Source: Granulicella aggregans (GTDB lineage: Bacteria; Acidobacteriota; Terriglobia; Terriglobales; Acidobacteriaceae). From it: a DNA stretch of 64,000 nucleotides. The notes under the pieces are model-generated. The model saw nothing but the letters and a program-made list of their open reading frames with translations. It searched no databases and had not been told where the DNA came from. Shown here in pieces: positions 17,572 through 27,182 of the stretch. The DNA lies in contig NZ_JACHIP010000003.1 in assembly GCF_014203275.1 (NCBI RefSeq), forward strand, positions 558,001 through 622,000, read 5' to 3'. The position numbers and the translations under genes are program-made. How positions within the stretch are numbered: position 1 is the stretch's first letter; every line of letters starts with the position of its first letter.

Positions 17572-19614
17572 CTACCGCACCGCCAACACCTGCGCCAACG
17601 TAGGTCGCGGATCGCCCTGTTTGAAGTCGGCAACGACGGTCCAAAGGCTTGCCTGTAGATGGCGCCAGTAGAGTTCCTCGGCTTCCCATCGCACCACGGC
17701 GGTCTGCAACCGATAAGGCTTGTACTGTTTCAGCCACTCTGCGCGATATTGCTGCTGCAGCTCTGCGGAGAGGTCGAGCAGGTCGCCGACGCGGCTGTGG
17801 TTGCGCGCCGTGGTCTCACGCTTCAGATAGTGCATGTCGTCCACGGAAGGATGGTCGTTCAAGCCGTCGAAGAGCTCTGCGATCTCCGCGGCGTATAGAA
17901 ACTTCATGCCCGTGTAGTCGATCATACGGGCGGCGAGCAACAGGCTCTCTACATCCGACTTGTCATCTGCAGACGCCGATTGCGAGTCGGCAGGGACGAG
18001 CGCTTCGATGGCCTCTTCAGCAGCGAGCCGGGCGTCCCGTAGCGCCTTGCTGTTCTTCTTTGCTCGATCGAGAGTTTGTGAGTGAAAGGGATCGTCCCAC
18101 ATGCGGAAGCTGGTCTCGGAACCTAGCGCCTGAATCAAGAGGGACTGCGAGTTTTCGATCGCGGCGAGGGCCTTCGCTATGTCACTAGCAATCGGTACGG
18201 GATAACGCAGGTTCGCGTACTCCGCAAAGAAGCGCGGGCGATTTACCGCTTGCGGCTGCCATGCTGCAATCGCTCCGTAGGCCATCGCGGGTTCGGCTTC
18301 GCGATGCAGCGCCTGGGCGGAGTCTGACCAGACGGTGTTGAGCAGACCGATGACATTGGCCTTGCGTCCCGCTGCGAGAAAGCCATCGATGTTGGTGAAG
18401 GTGCTATCAAAGTCCGGCGCGATGTTGTCCCAGTCGGAGATACCGCTCGCAACGAGGATGGGAACGTGGCTGGCGGCGAAGAGGTCGAGAAGGTTGTCGT
18501 AGCTGGGCCGGGCATCGTAAAGCCACGGGACCGCGATCGCGTTCTTCGGTAGTCCTGCCGCGAGTCCCGGATACTTGTTGAAGATGTAAGCGCCTTCGTC
18601 GATGTCCGCCCAGAAGAGTGGCCGTTTGCCGAGATCGGATGCAAGTTTCGCCATGTGCTGTAGATGCCGCAGCCAGAGGACATCGGGCGCAACTCCGCCC
18701 GCAGCCTTGCTTCCCGCGCGCTCCAGCTCAAAGGGCTCATCGAAGCCAAGATGAATCCATGGGCTGGGGAAGATCGCGGCGTACTGGCGCAACCAGTCGT
18801 CGAGCAGTTTCTGCACCTCTTCGTGCGCGGGGTTGGCTTCGCCGCCGTGACGTAGCGCGGCTTCGTTGCTGTACTTCTCCTGGCGAAAGAGATCATGTAA
18901 GTGACCGTACAGCTCTACGCACGGCACGACGTCAATGTGTCGCTCGCGTGCGTAGGCTACGATTTCTGCGATGTCTTGCTTTGTCCAGTCCGAAGGCTGC
19001 TGCAGGAGCGGGTAGCCCTCTAGTTTAAGATTCGCTTCGACGTAGAAGAAGTATTGATTGGCCTTGAAGCGAGCGAGCAGATCGAGCTGTCGCTTCACCT
19101 CGGCGATTTTGGGCACCGCGCCGTGGCTGGTGTCCATCATCAGGCCGCGGTAGGGAAGGCTTGGCCAGTCTTCGATTTCGACTTGGGGCAGGGAAGTCGC
19201 TTCGACGAGTTGTTGCAACGTCTGTACCGCGTAGAACTCTCCGGCACGGGTGCGGGCACGGATGCGAACGCTAGAAGCATCAATGGAGAGGCTGTACCAC
19301 TCGCGACCGTTCTGGCCGCCGTGATCGTCGACTCCGGGTAGATCTTCCCCGGTTTGGCTGTGCGAGAAGAGCACCGTGATTTTGCCTTGGTTTCTAGTGC
19401 CGCAGTGTTCGATCAGCATTGCACGAAGCGACGCAACGGCTTGCGGATCGGCATCGGAGTTATCGGACACGGCGAGATCGCATAGCCGCACGGCACCGGC
19501 TCCGTAGGCAATCTTCTGCACTGCGGGCAGCAACGACGTGTGTTGTGCGTGTGCCTGCATGGCACCGGGCAGCGCGGCTACGCCGACAGCGCACAGGAGT
19601 TTCATGAGCTTCAT
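17572..19614 (-). CDS. Exported GH20 beta-N-acetylhexosaminidase-like enzyme
   Basis: A 680-residue protein with a signal peptide (MKLMKLLCAVGVAALPGAMQAHA). The N-terminal part to about 130 resembles the GH20 accessory domain. The barrel starts at YRGLMMDTSHG, and HLGFDEPFEL holds the adjacent Asp292-Glu293 pair expected of GH20, where the aspartate assists the substrate N-acetyl group and the glutamate is the acid. The usual form is HxGGDE; the F in place of the second G is a small deviation. A long C-terminal helical region (about 480-680) is extra. It probably removes terminal beta-linked N-acetylhexosamine in the periplasm. The frame extends upstream to 19758 across the operator, but only the start at 19614 gives a signal peptide. 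Confidence 0.8.
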   Translation of the reverse strand: MKLMKLLCAVGVAALPGAMQAHAQHTSLLPAVQKIAYGAGAVRLCDLAVSDNSDADPQAVASLRAMLIEHCGTRNQGKITVLFSHSQTGEDLPGVDDHGGQNGREWYSLSIDASSVRIRARTRAGEFYAVQTLQQLVEATSLPQVEIEDWPSLPYRGLMMDTSHGAVPKIAEVKRQLDLLARFKANQYFFYVEANLKLEGYPLLQQPSDWTKQDIAEIVAYARERHIDVVPCVELYGHLHDLFRQEKYSNEAALRHGGEANPAHEEVQKLLDDWLRQYAAIFPSPWIHLGFDEPFELERAGSKAAGGVAPDVLWLRHLQHMAKLASDLGKRPLFWADIDEGAYIFNKYPGLAAGLPKNAIAVPWLYDARPSYDNLLDLFAASHVPILVASGISDWDNIAPDFDSTFTNIDGFLAAGRKANVIGLLNTVWSDSAQALHREAEPAMAYGAIAAWQPQAVNRPRFFAEYANLRYPVPIASDIAKALAAIENSQSLLIQALGSETSFRMWDDPFHSQTLDRAKKNSKALRDARLAAEEAIEALVPADSQSASADDKSDVESLLLAARMIDYTGMKFLYAAEIAELFDGLNDHPSVDDMHYLKRETTARNHSRVGDLLDLSAELQQQYRAEWLKQYKPYRLQTAVVRWEAEELYWRHLQASLWTVVADFKQGDPRPTLAQVLAVR

Positions 19615-19687
19615 ATGAGGAGGATAGCTTGCAACGGCGCGTCGACGGTCATCAATAGGGCATGAGTTTTTCCTGGTGAAGGCCTCT

Positions 19688-19705
19688 TGTCCAAGGCGCT
19701 GGACG
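19688..19705. promoter_or_regulatory. Candidate IclR operator, site C (TGTCCA-N6-TGGACG)
   Basis: TGTCCA-AGGCGC-TGGACG with perfect 5-bp arms, in the divergent promoter region of the GH20 gene (start 74 bp away) and the TonB-type receptor gene (start 208 bp away). Confidence 0.65.
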
Positions 19706-19912
19706 ATACCGCAAACAACGGCACTTTTCTGCTTGGCAAGCTGCTGCATCCGGCGCACAGTGAATCATCGATACACCGCACCTGCTTGTTTTGGCGCTCG
19801 ATCTTCGAGTCAGGCCAGTGGTCTATCCGCATTTACAGAGCCTTTTCGACGTGTCTGTTCTCCGCTTCATCCGTTTCGCCGCTTCACCCACTTCGACCCG
19901 AGGACGCTTCCC

Positions 19913-22900
19913 ATGAAACGCTTCGCCGCCCTGATCTCACCTTTGCTTCTCCTCTGCTTGATCTGTATTTCAGGCACCGCGTTGGGCCAGTCGATCTCCG
20001 GAACGTTGGTAGGTTTGGTGACTGACCCCAGCGGCGCCGCCGTCATCGGAGCCAAAGTCACGGTTCGCGATACAGCGACCAACCAGAGCTTCCAGCTCAC
20101 CACCGGCAAGGACGGCGAATACCGCGCTCCAAACCTTGAGCCGTCGACCTACGAGATCACCATATCCGCGGCCGGGTTTTCGAACGCTACGGTCAACAGC
20201 GTGCGATTGCTTGTGAATGCTACTCAGCGTAACGACGTAAAACTAGTCATCGGAAGCGCGAATAATACGGTAGATATCTCCGCCGCTCCGGATGCGATCA
20301 CCACGGATTCGGCCTCAATCGGCACAGTCATTGACGGACAACAGATCGCTCGCTATCCGCTCAACGGTCGAACCGTGGACAGTGCGCTTCTCTTTGTAGC
20401 GGGTAACACGTCGGACAGTGCTGCGGCTCCGAACATCGGCGGCGCTACGCGATGGGGCGGAACCTACTACACAGTGGATGGCGTTCCATTCAACGACCTT
20501 GGCAATGGCTCGGCGGCGTACTCCTATGATTCGGGACTTTCAACGCTACCTTCGACCGAGACGATCCAGGAGATCAAGGTGGAGAGCTCGCTCGCGAAGG
20601 CGGAGTTTGAAGGCGGCTCGGCGGTATCCATCATCACAAAGTCCGGCAGCAACAGGTTCCACGGCGAGATCTATGAGTTCAACCGGAACCGTGCGTATGC
20701 TGCCCGTGACTTCTTTACGAAGGACGGCGTTACAGCCAAGCCTGAGCTGAACCGCAACGAGTTTGGTGGCACGCTCGGCGGCCCCATCTGGAAGGACAAG
20801 ACATTCTTCTTCGGCAGCGCGGAGTACTTCTTCTATCGTGCGGGCCATCCGCGGAGCTTCATCGTTCCCACGGACGCGGAACGTACAGGCGATTTCTCCG
20901 CGCTCGGCAAGACGCTTTATGACCCAGCGACCGGGTTGCCATTTGCGGGGAACCAACTTACAGCAATTGATCCACGCGCCGCGGCGATCGTTGCTTTCAT
21001 GCCGCATGCGAATCTTCCGAACGCGGCACCTGGAACCAACAACCTTACCGAGTACTACCCAACGAAGTACGATCTACAGCGCTACACCTTGAAGTTCGAC
21101 CACAATCTGGACAAGGTTCACACGCTGACGCTCGGTGGTACTTATTCCTTTCCCAACCAGTACTTCTCACCGAACGGTACACCGGCGGAGTACGGAAACT
21201 ACGCAAACGCCGGCTATAAGACGCAGTCGGCATTCCTGCGCGACAACATGGTTTTCTCCGCGCACCTGCTGAACGAGATTCACTACGCCTATCTCAGCCA
21301 CCGCAGCATCCGCCTGGGGCAGAACGCGAACTTCGACCCCACGTCGCTCTTTCCCGGTTTGTACGGTCCCTTTGCTATCGGCGGCCTGCCGACAGTCGGC
21401 TTCAATGGGCTCTATGACAGCGTGGGCGACACCGGCGGCAGTGGTTACTCGCCTGAGACCACGCAACAGATACTCGACAACTTCACCCTTGTACACGGCA
21501 AGCACACGTTCAAGTTTGGCGGTGCCATTAACTTCAATGCCATCGCCATCAAGGCAGGCACAAGCAACGCGAACGCCCTTGGCAACTTCGGCTTCACGGG
21601 TCGCTACACTTCAGATGCGCAGGATCCAGGGGCCTGTACTGCGAATGCGGCCGCGTGTAGCACCGGCGACCCCTTTGCCGACTTCCTCCTGGGCGATGCA
21701 AATAGCACGGCCCGCGCTATTCCGCAGATACCCAATTATGAAAAGTACAAGGACGTCGCGTTCTTCGGTCAGGACGACTGGAACCTCACGTCGCGCATCA
21801 CGCTGAACTTCGGCATGCGCTGGGAGATGCAGACAACGCCTACCGAAGCGCATGGCGACTTCACTAATTTTGACTTCGCCACCGGCCAGTTTGTCATTCG
21901 CTCCGACCACGGCGCGCTGCCGAAAGACGTGAATCCCACTGTGCTCGCCGCTTACCCCGGGACATATACGACCTCAGAAGCGGTAGGCTGGGGAAGTTCC
22001 GTAATCAACACGGACAAGAAGGACTTCGGTCCGCGCTTCGGTTTCGCGGCCCGTCCCTTGAACACGGACAAGCTGGTTGTTCGCGGTGGCTATGGCATCT
22101 ACTACAACCTCATTCCGCCATACATTGGTGAGCGTGAGGTGTCACAGTTGAACTTTCCGTTCACTCTGAACCAGACCTATACGGCGACTTCAGCTATCGC
22201 TCCGCAACTGACCTTGGCGAACCCCTTCCCCGGGACGGGAGCGATCGCCGCCAACCCAACCATCTATGCGGTCAATCGTGATCTAAAGAATGCCCGCGTA
22301 CAACAGTGGAACCTCACGGTGGAACAGGTCCTGCCAAAGAACTTTGGCGTGCGGCTTTCCTACATCGGCAACCGCGCGACGCAGGCTCCTTGGTATGTCT
22401 ACAACAAGAACCTGCCCTCACCGATGCGCCCGCTGGGTTCGCTGCAGTCAGGTCGTCCGTACCAGCCCTGGGGAAGTATCCTGACGCTGGTCTCGAAGGG
22501 ATTCTCGAAGACCAACCAGCTTCAATTTGAAGCCACCAAGCGTACCGGCCACGGGCTCTACCTACAGACCAGCTACACCTATAACCAATCGCTGGATGAC
22601 GTGCCGATCGTGGGGACCCCGCAAGACCCCTACAATCCCACTGCTGATGTAGGCAACACCGACGGCACGCGTCATCACAACTTCTTTCTCACCGGCACGT
22701 ATGAGTTGCCAATCCAGTTCCATGGCTTCGGCGAGCGCGCTGTGAACGGATGGTCTATCTCGAGTCTGACCCAGGTTCGCTCTGGTTCACCCTTCACACC
22801 GACCTTCTCGATTCCGGGTACGGTCAATGGCCAGTCCACTGTGGGCTGGTATGCGACGCGGGCCAACGTGGTTCCGGGGGCAGGAGTCTATAGTGGAGCG

Positions 22901-23206
22901 CACTCTCGTGACCTGTGGTTCAATCCTGCGGCGTTTACTGCGCCAGCTCCGTTCACCTTTGGCACGGCACGGCGCAACTCGTTGATTGGACCGAATGAGA
23001 CGGGCGTAGACCTCAGCCTGGAGAAGAAGACGAAGCTGTGGGAGAGCGCGAATCTCCTGCTTCGCTTCGACGCCTTCAACGTGCTCAATCACCCGAACTT
23101 CTCCAACCCTTCCGGCAACATCTCCTCCTCGGCAGTCGGCACCTTCGATTCGACGGGTAACGTCGCCAATCGCCAGGTGCAGATTGGCGGCAAGATCGTC
23201 TTCTAG
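19913..23206 (+). CDS. TonB-dependent-type outer membrane receptor, acidobacterial Oar-like (copy 1)
   Basis: A 1,097-residue protein. Signal peptide MKRFAALISPLLLLCLICISG to about residue 25, then a carboxypeptidase-regulatory-like beta domain (ISGTLVGLVTDPSGAAVIGAKV onward, 26-110), a plug-like region with PLNGRTVDSALLFVAG and YTVDGVPFND, and a long beta-barrel with repeated aromatic strand motifs, ending in a hydrophobic-aromatic strand and phenylalanine (GGKIVF). Such proteins are abundant in Terriglobia and are thought to import glycans or related ligands. The start at 19913 has CGAGGA nearby and gives the signal peptide; an upstream in-frame ATG at 19676 would run through the operator. 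It is divergent from GH20 across site C. Confidence 0.9.
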   Translation: MKRFAALISPLLLLCLICISGTALGQSISGTLVGLVTDPSGAAVIGAKVTVRDTATNQSFQLTTGKDGEYRAPNLEPSTYEITISAAGFSNATVNSVRLLVNATQRNDVKLVIGSANNTVDISAAPDAITTDSASIGTVIDGQQIARYPLNGRTVDSALLFVAGNTSDSAAAPNIGGATRWGGTYYTVDGVPFNDLGNGSAAYSYDSGLSTLPSTETIQEIKVESSLAKAEFEGGSAVSIITKSGSNRFHGEIYEFNRNRAYAARDFFTKDGVTAKPELNRNEFGGTLGGPIWKDKTFFFGSAEYFFYRAGHPRSFIVPTDAERTGDFSALGKTLYDPATGLPFAGNQLTAIDPRAAAIVAFMPHANLPNAAPGTNNLTEYYPTKYDLQRYTLKFDHNLDKVHTLTLGGTYSFPNQYFSPNGTPAEYGNYANAGYKTQSAFLRDNMVFSAHLLNEIHYAYLSHRSIRLGQNANFDPTSLFPGLYGPFAIGGLPTVGFNGLYDSVGDTGGSGYSPETTQQILDNFTLVHGKHTFKFGGAINFNAIAIKAGTSNANALGNFGFTGRYTSDAQDPGACTANAAACSTGDPFADFLLGDANSTARAIPQIPNYEKYKDVAFFGQDDWNLTSRITLNFGMRWEMQTTPTEAHGDFTNFDFATGQFVIRSDHGALPKDVNPTVLAAYPGTYTTSEAVGWGSSVINTDKKDFGPRFGFAARPLNTDKLVVRGGYGIYYNLIPPYIGEREVSQLNFPFTLNQTYTATSAIAPQLTLANPFPGTGAIAANPTIYAVNRDLKNARVQQWNLTVEQVLPKNFGVRLSYIGNRATQAPWYVYNKNLPSPMRPLGSLQSGRPYQPWGSILTLVSKGFSKTNQLQFEATKRTGHGLYLQTSYTYNQSLDDVPIVGTPQDPYNPTADVGNTDGTRHHNFFLTGTYELPIQFHGFGERAVNGWSISSLTQVRSGSPFTPTFSIPGTVNGQSTVGWYATRANVVPGAGVYSGAHSRDLWFNPAAFTAPAPFTFGTARRNSLIGPNETGVDLSLEKKTKLWESANLLLRFDAFNVLNHPNFSNPSGNISSSAVGTFDSTGNVANRQVQIGGKIVF

Positions 23207-23220
23207 CCGATCGTGGCGGA

Positions 23221-23260
23221 CTCCGGGGTATCGTCCAGCAGCATGGACAGAACCCCGGAG
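23221..23260 (+). terminator. Terminator hairpin enclosing a candidate IclR operator
   Basis: Outer arms CTCCGGGG (23221-23228) and CCCCGGAG (23253-23260) pair perfectly and enclose a second stem formed by the operator arms GTCCA/TGGAC. A TTTTTA stretch follows eight bases later. Located 15 bp after the receptor stop codon. Confidence 0.6.
23232..23249. promoter_or_regulatory. Candidate IclR operator, site E (CGTCCA-N6-TGGACA)
   Basis: CGTCCA-GCAGCA-TGGACA with perfect 5-bp arms, 111 bp upstream of the aminotransferase start. It forms the inner stem of the receptor terminator, so its similarity to the other sites could partly reflect RNA pairing. Confidence 0.55.
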
Positions 23261-23359
23261 GCGCTCGATTTTTACCGTAAAGAACATCTCCCTTGCCTAC
23301 AGTAGGGAGCAGTCTCCCCAGAACGCATTGTCTGGACCCCGAACTTTCCAAGCAGGCCG

Positions 23360-24694
23360 ATGCCAAATTATCCAAAATCCGAAGCGATTCTGAGCGCGAA
23401 TACGCAGTACATTCCAGGTGGAGTGGTCTCCACTAACCGTGCCGTCGATCCTCCCATCGTCTTTGATCGTGCGCTCGGTGCCTACATGTGGGACGTTGAA
23501 GGCAACCGCTTCATCGACTTCCACGCCGCCTTCGGCCCCTACGTGCTGGGTCATAGCGACGAGTACGTAAACAACGCCGTCCGTCGCGTGCTGGATGAAC
23601 AGCGCAGCCTGTATGGCTCCGGTACAACCACACTCGAGGGACAGCTGGCGCAGATGATCTGCGATGCCGTGCCCGCAGTCGAGAGCGTTCAGATTTTGAA
23701 CACCGGAAGCGAAGCCACCTATCAGGCGCTTCGGCTTGCACGAGCATCGACCGGACGCTCGCACATCATCAAGCCGCAGGGTGGATATCACGGCTGGCAC
23801 AATGACGTTGCCTGCAACCTGATGACGCCCCTGGGCGTGCTGGGGGAACGCCGCGTCGCGGACGAGTACCCGTTCCTGCCCATCAGCGCGGGCATCCCGG
23901 AAGAGCACAGCTCGCTGGTGCATCCGGTGAACTTCAACGACCTCGAGTCGGTCGAAGCGATGTGCCGCAAGTATCCCATCGCCGGGCTTATCTGCGAACC
24001 AATTCTGCAGAACGTCGGCATCATTCGGCCCCAGCCGGGGTACCTCGAAGGGCTCCGTGCGCTCGCGGACAAGTACGGCTTCATCCTCATCTTCGACGAG
24101 GTGAAGACGGGCTTCCGCCATGCTCTGGGCGGGTTCTCGACGCTCTCGGGCGTAAGGCCCGACCTCGTCGTCTACGGCAAGGCGATCGCGAACGGGTACC
24201 CCATCGCAGTCATCGGCGGAAGAAAGGACTTGATGGACCTCTTCGTCAGCCCCGACCCCAGACGGCGTGTGCTGCTTGCCGGCACATACAACGGGCATCC
24301 GGTGCCGACGGTCGCCGCCATCGCGACGATCGAGCGGCTCGCGGAGAATAACGGCGCTGTCTATCAGCACATGGAAGAGCTTGGCTGCGAGATGCAGCGC
24401 GGCCTGGAAGAGATCTTCAAGAAGGCTGGCACAGAGGCCGTAGTGGCGCGGCAGGGATCGGCATTCTGCGCCTACTTCATGGACCACCTGCCGGTGGACT
24501 GGCACGATCTCGCGGCGAACCACGATGCGGACCTCGACGGCCTTATCCGGCGCGAATTGCTGGGCCACGGCGTGTACTATTTCCAGCTGCCGATGAAGCA
24601 ATGCTCGCTGTCAGCGGCGCATACGAGGGACGACGTGCGCTACACACTGCAGGCAGTGGCGGAGTCGCTGGCAGCGGTGACCTGCCGCCACTAG
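23360..24694 (+). CDS. Class III PLP aminotransferase, glutamate-1-semialdehyde-aminomutase-like (copy 1)
   Basis: A 444-residue fold-type I PLP enzyme. IPGGV near residue 18, NTGSEAT, GGYHGWH and IFDEVKTGFR are the class III motifs, and the PLP lysine is K274 in YGKAIANGYP. The closest type is the HemL-like subgroup, but catabolic clusters use such proteins as omega-aminotransferases or aminomutases; haem synthesis is unlikely here given a second copy and the neighbours. It is followed 19 bp later by an N-acyl-D-amino-acid deacylase, which suggests that the deacylated amine is its substrate. Candidate operator E precedes it. A second copy at 31135-32478 has its lysine at the same residue number. 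Confidence 0.85.
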   Translation: MPNYPKSEAILSANTQYIPGGVVSTNRAVDPPIVFDRALGAYMWDVEGNRFIDFHAAFGPYVLGHSDEYVNNAVRRVLDEQRSLYGSGTTTLEGQLAQMICDAVPAVESVQILNTGSEATYQALRLARASTGRSHIIKPQGGYHGWHNDVACNLMTPLGVLGERRVADEYPFLPISAGIPEEHSSLVHPVNFNDLESVEAMCRKYPIAGLICEPILQNVGIIRPQPGYLEGLRALADKYGFILIFDEVKTGFRHALGGFSTLSGVRPDLVVYGKAIANGYPIAVIGGRKDLMDLFVSPDPRRRVLLAGTYNGHPVPTVAAIATIERLAENNGAVYQHMEELGCEMQRGLEEIFKKAGTEAVVARQGSAFCAYFMDHLPVDWHDLAANHDADLDGLIRRELLGHGVYYFQLPMKQCSLSAAHTRDDVRYTLQAVAESLAAVTCRH

Positions 24695-24713
24695 CGTGTG
24701 AGACGCTGGAGAT

Positions 24714-26252
24714 ATGAGTCAACTGCACGACGCGCGACCGCTGGTATTGTTGGGAGGTATGCTCGCCGATGGATCGGGCGAGGAGATTCGCCCAGGGAAT
24801 GTGCTGATCCACGGCGACCGGATCGTTACGGTCGGGCACTTCGATCTGCCTGCTGATGCCAGCATCATCGACTGCACGAGTCTCGTCGTCGCTCCGGGAT
24901 TCATCGATGTGCATTCCCACTCCGATCTGCAGGTGCTGGAGGGGCGGCGTGAAAAGCTTCTGCAGGGCGTCACCAGCGAGGTCGTCGGCAACTGCGGTTT
25001 CTCTGCTTACCCGCATGGCGCACACGCCGCGGAGCTGCGCTCCTTCGCAAACGGAATCTTCTGCGGCGGCGATCACTGGGAATGGGATACCGCCGGCGAG
25101 TACCTGGCAGACACAGGTACCGAGGAAACTGTTGCCAGTGTCTACTCGTTGATAGGTCACGGCAGTCTTCGCGTCGCGGTCGCGGGCAATCGCATGGATG
25201 CGCTGGAAGAGCCGCTTCTCGCATCGATGGAGCAGAAGCTCGCGGAGGCGTTCGAGCAGGGGGCCATCGGCTTCTCCACTGGCCTGATGTACGCTCCAGG
25301 CTCCGGTGCGCCCGCTTCTGAACTTGAAAGGCTCTGTTCCGTCGTCGCCGCGCACGACAAGATCTACTGCACGCATATGCGGGACTACGGCTTCTACCTG
25401 CTCGAGGCCGTAGACGAACAGATCCGGCTGGCCGAGCGCACCGGCTGCCGCCTGCAGATATCTCACCTACAAGCGGTGGGGCGGCCCAACCGGGAGTTGA
25501 ATGATCGCGCACTGGAGTGTATCGAAGCGGCTCATGAGCGCGGGGTCGATGTCGCCTTCGACTGTTACCCCTACATCGCCGGCAGTACTGTGATGACACA
25601 ACTGCTGCCGCAGTGGGCGCTCCAGGGCGGAACTGCTGGAATGCTGACGCTGCTTGCAGCACCGACGCAGCGCGCCCGCATGGAGGAGGAGATGCTTGGC
25701 TCGATCGCGAACACCTGGGATGAGCTCTTCGTCTCTGCGGTGGGATCGGAACGTAACGCTCACGCTGTCGGCAAGAGTCTCGAAGAACTCGGTGAGCTTC
25801 GCCAGCAGCGGCCCGCTGATGTGATCTTTGACCTGCTGCTTGAAGAGCGCGGTCAGGTGAATGTGCTCGAGTTCAATCAGAGCGAAGAGAATCTGCGCCG
25901 CAACCTGAACCACCCGTTAGCGATCATCATCAGCGACGGCTTCTACGTGAAAGGGCGACCGCATCCACGGTTGCATGGCACCTTCCCTGAGCTTCTAGGC
26001 AACCTGTGCCGCGACCGACAGTGGATGCCGCTTGCTACCGCCATCCACAAGATCACCGGCCTCCCCTCATCGCGCTTTGGCATTGCAGAGCGCGGTTTTC
26101 TGCGGGCTGGCTATCTCGCCGATGTTACGGTCTTCGATCCCGCTACCATTCGTAGCCGCGCTACATACACCAACCCCGAGCAGTCGCCCGAAGGTGTGCA
26201 CTACGTCTTCAGGGAAGGACGGTCTCTACTGGAGCCGGCTTCTCCAGCATAG
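24714..26252 (+). CDS. N-acyl-D-amino-acid deacylase (copy 2)
   Basis: A 512-residue amidohydrolase-superfamily deacylase, paralogous to the one at 13683-15299. It shows HSHSD after PGFIDV, NCGFSA, THMRDYG, QISHLQAVG and IISDGFYV, the metal and active-site regions of D-aminoacylases. The protein ends normally after HYVFREGRSLLEPASPA. Removing an N-acetyl group from an N-acyl-D-amino acid or an N-acetyl-2-amino sugar acid is the likely reaction. It is the second gene of the operon with aminotransferase copy 1. Its last 44 bp overlap the end of the convergent EamA gene on the opposite strand. Confidence 0.87.
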   Translation: MSQLHDARPLVLLGGMLADGSGEEIRPGNVLIHGDRIVTVGHFDLPADASIIDCTSLVVAPGFIDVHSHSDLQVLEGRREKLLQGVTSEVVGNCGFSAYPHGAHAAELRSFANGIFCGGDHWEWDTAGEYLADTGTEETVASVYSLIGHGSLRVAVAGNRMDALEEPLLASMEQKLAEAFEQGAIGFSTGLMYAPGSGAPASELERLCSVVAAHDKIYCTHMRDYGFYLLEAVDEQIRLAERTGCRLQISHLQAVGRPNRELNDRALECIEAAHERGVDVAFDCYPYIAGSTVMTQLLPQWALQGGTAGMLTLLAAPTQRARMEEEMLGSIANTWDELFVSAVGSERNAHAVGKSLEELGELRQQRPADVIFDLLLEERGQVNVLEFNQSEENLRRNLNHPLAIIISDGFYVKGRPHPRLHGTFPELLGNLCRDRQWMPLATAIHKITGLPSSRFGIAERGFLRAGYLADVTVFDPATIRSRATYTNPEQSPEGVHYVFREGRSLLEPASPA

Positions 26253-27162
26253 TGATCAGCACGGTACTGAGCAGCACCAGGATTCCGCCAATCGCCGCGT
26301 AAGCGCTGATGCGCTCATGCAGCCAGATCGCGGCGATGGGAAGGCCAAAGAACGCTATGAGGTAGTTCGAAAGCGCGGCCTGAATGGCGTCGATCGACTT
26401 GAGGGCCTTGAGGAAGAGGATCATCGACAAGGTCGTGTGGAAGAGCATCAGCATGACAAGACCCGACCACGTGGTGAGCGTGAAGTGCGGAAGATTGCGG
26501 AAGCTGTCGCGTTCGAGCGCAACGACGAACGGGGTCATCAATAAGGTGAGACCGACGTAGGTCCAGAAGAGCATCTCCATAGGCGAGTGCCACTCGAGCG
26601 CCGCCTTGCCGTAGGAGTTGTAGAACGAGCTACCGAGGATAGCGCCAAAGACCAGCAGATTTCCCGCAAGCTGCCCCTTGTTGAAGCTCACCGAATGCAC
26701 GTCGATGCCGGAGCATAAGCCCACGCCCGCAACGGCAAGAGCGAAGCTAGCCCAGCGCAGGCCGGTCATCTTCTCTTTGAGAAAGATGACGGCGAAGATT
26801 GCCGTCGTCACCGGAAGCGTGAGTGTGAGCAACGCGGCATTGCTGGCCAGCGACAGGCGCGTGCCCCAGGTCATGAAGAGTTGTCCGGGGATGACGCCGA
26901 AGACGCACAACACCGCGTAAATCACGAAGAGACTCGGTTTCTTCCTGTCCGTAGGTGCCACGGGTGCGTTCCTGCTCTCGCGTCGCTCTGCGAGCACGAA
27001 GGGGTACAGCACAGCGAGCGAGATAGCGGTGGGGAACCAGACGGTGAAGAGCGGTCCGCATTGGTCCTGAACCAGCTTGATGCAGGTAAACTGCAGCGCC
27101 CACATCAGGTTGCAGGAAAACAACAGGACCCACGACATGACTCTCGTGTTTGACTGGGGCAT
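26209..27162 (-). CDS. EamA/DMT-family membrane transporter
   Basis: A 317-residue membrane protein with ten hydrophobic segments in two homologous halves, the drug/metabolite transporter layout (WALQFTCIKL in the first span, TTWSGLVMLMLFHTTLSMILF in the second half). Family members export or import amino acids, nucleosides and other small metabolites. The start at 27162 (MPQSNTRVMSW) was chosen because it directly precedes the first span; the open frame continues upstream into the neighbouring gene. It follows the hydroxyacyl-CoA-dehydrogenase-like gene by 20 bp and so is probably co-transcribed with it from the divergent promoter at 28.25 kb. Confidence 0.85.
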   Translation of the reverse strand: MPQSNTRVMSWVLLFSCNLMWALQFTCIKLVQDQCGPLFTVWFPTAISLAVLYPFVLAERRESRNAPVAPTDRKKPSLFVIYAVLCVFGVIPGQLFMTWGTRLSLASNAALLTLTLPVTTAIFAVIFLKEKMTGLRWASFALAVAGVGLCSGIDVHSVSFNKGQLAGNLLVFGAILGSSFYNSYGKAALEWHSPMEMLFWTYVGLTLLMTPFVVALERDSFRNLPHFTLTTWSGLVMLMLFHTTLSMILFLKALKSIDAIQAALSNYLIAFFGLPIAAIWLHERISAYAAIGGILVLLSTVLITMLEKPAPVETVLP

Positions 27163-27182
27163 CGGGTTCGACTCGCTCGCGC

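Noticed and set aside
23330..23345. Extra TGGAC half-site (TGTCTGGAC) just before aminotransferase copy 1
   Set aside because: The six-base-spaced left arm reads AACGC and matches GTCCA poorly, so it was not counted as a seventh operator.
23297..24601. Long 434-codon open frame antisense to aminotransferase copy 1
   Set aside because: It is the complement of a well supported PLP enzyme gene; composition is rich in H, R and V with no domain, as expected from high-GC antisense frames.
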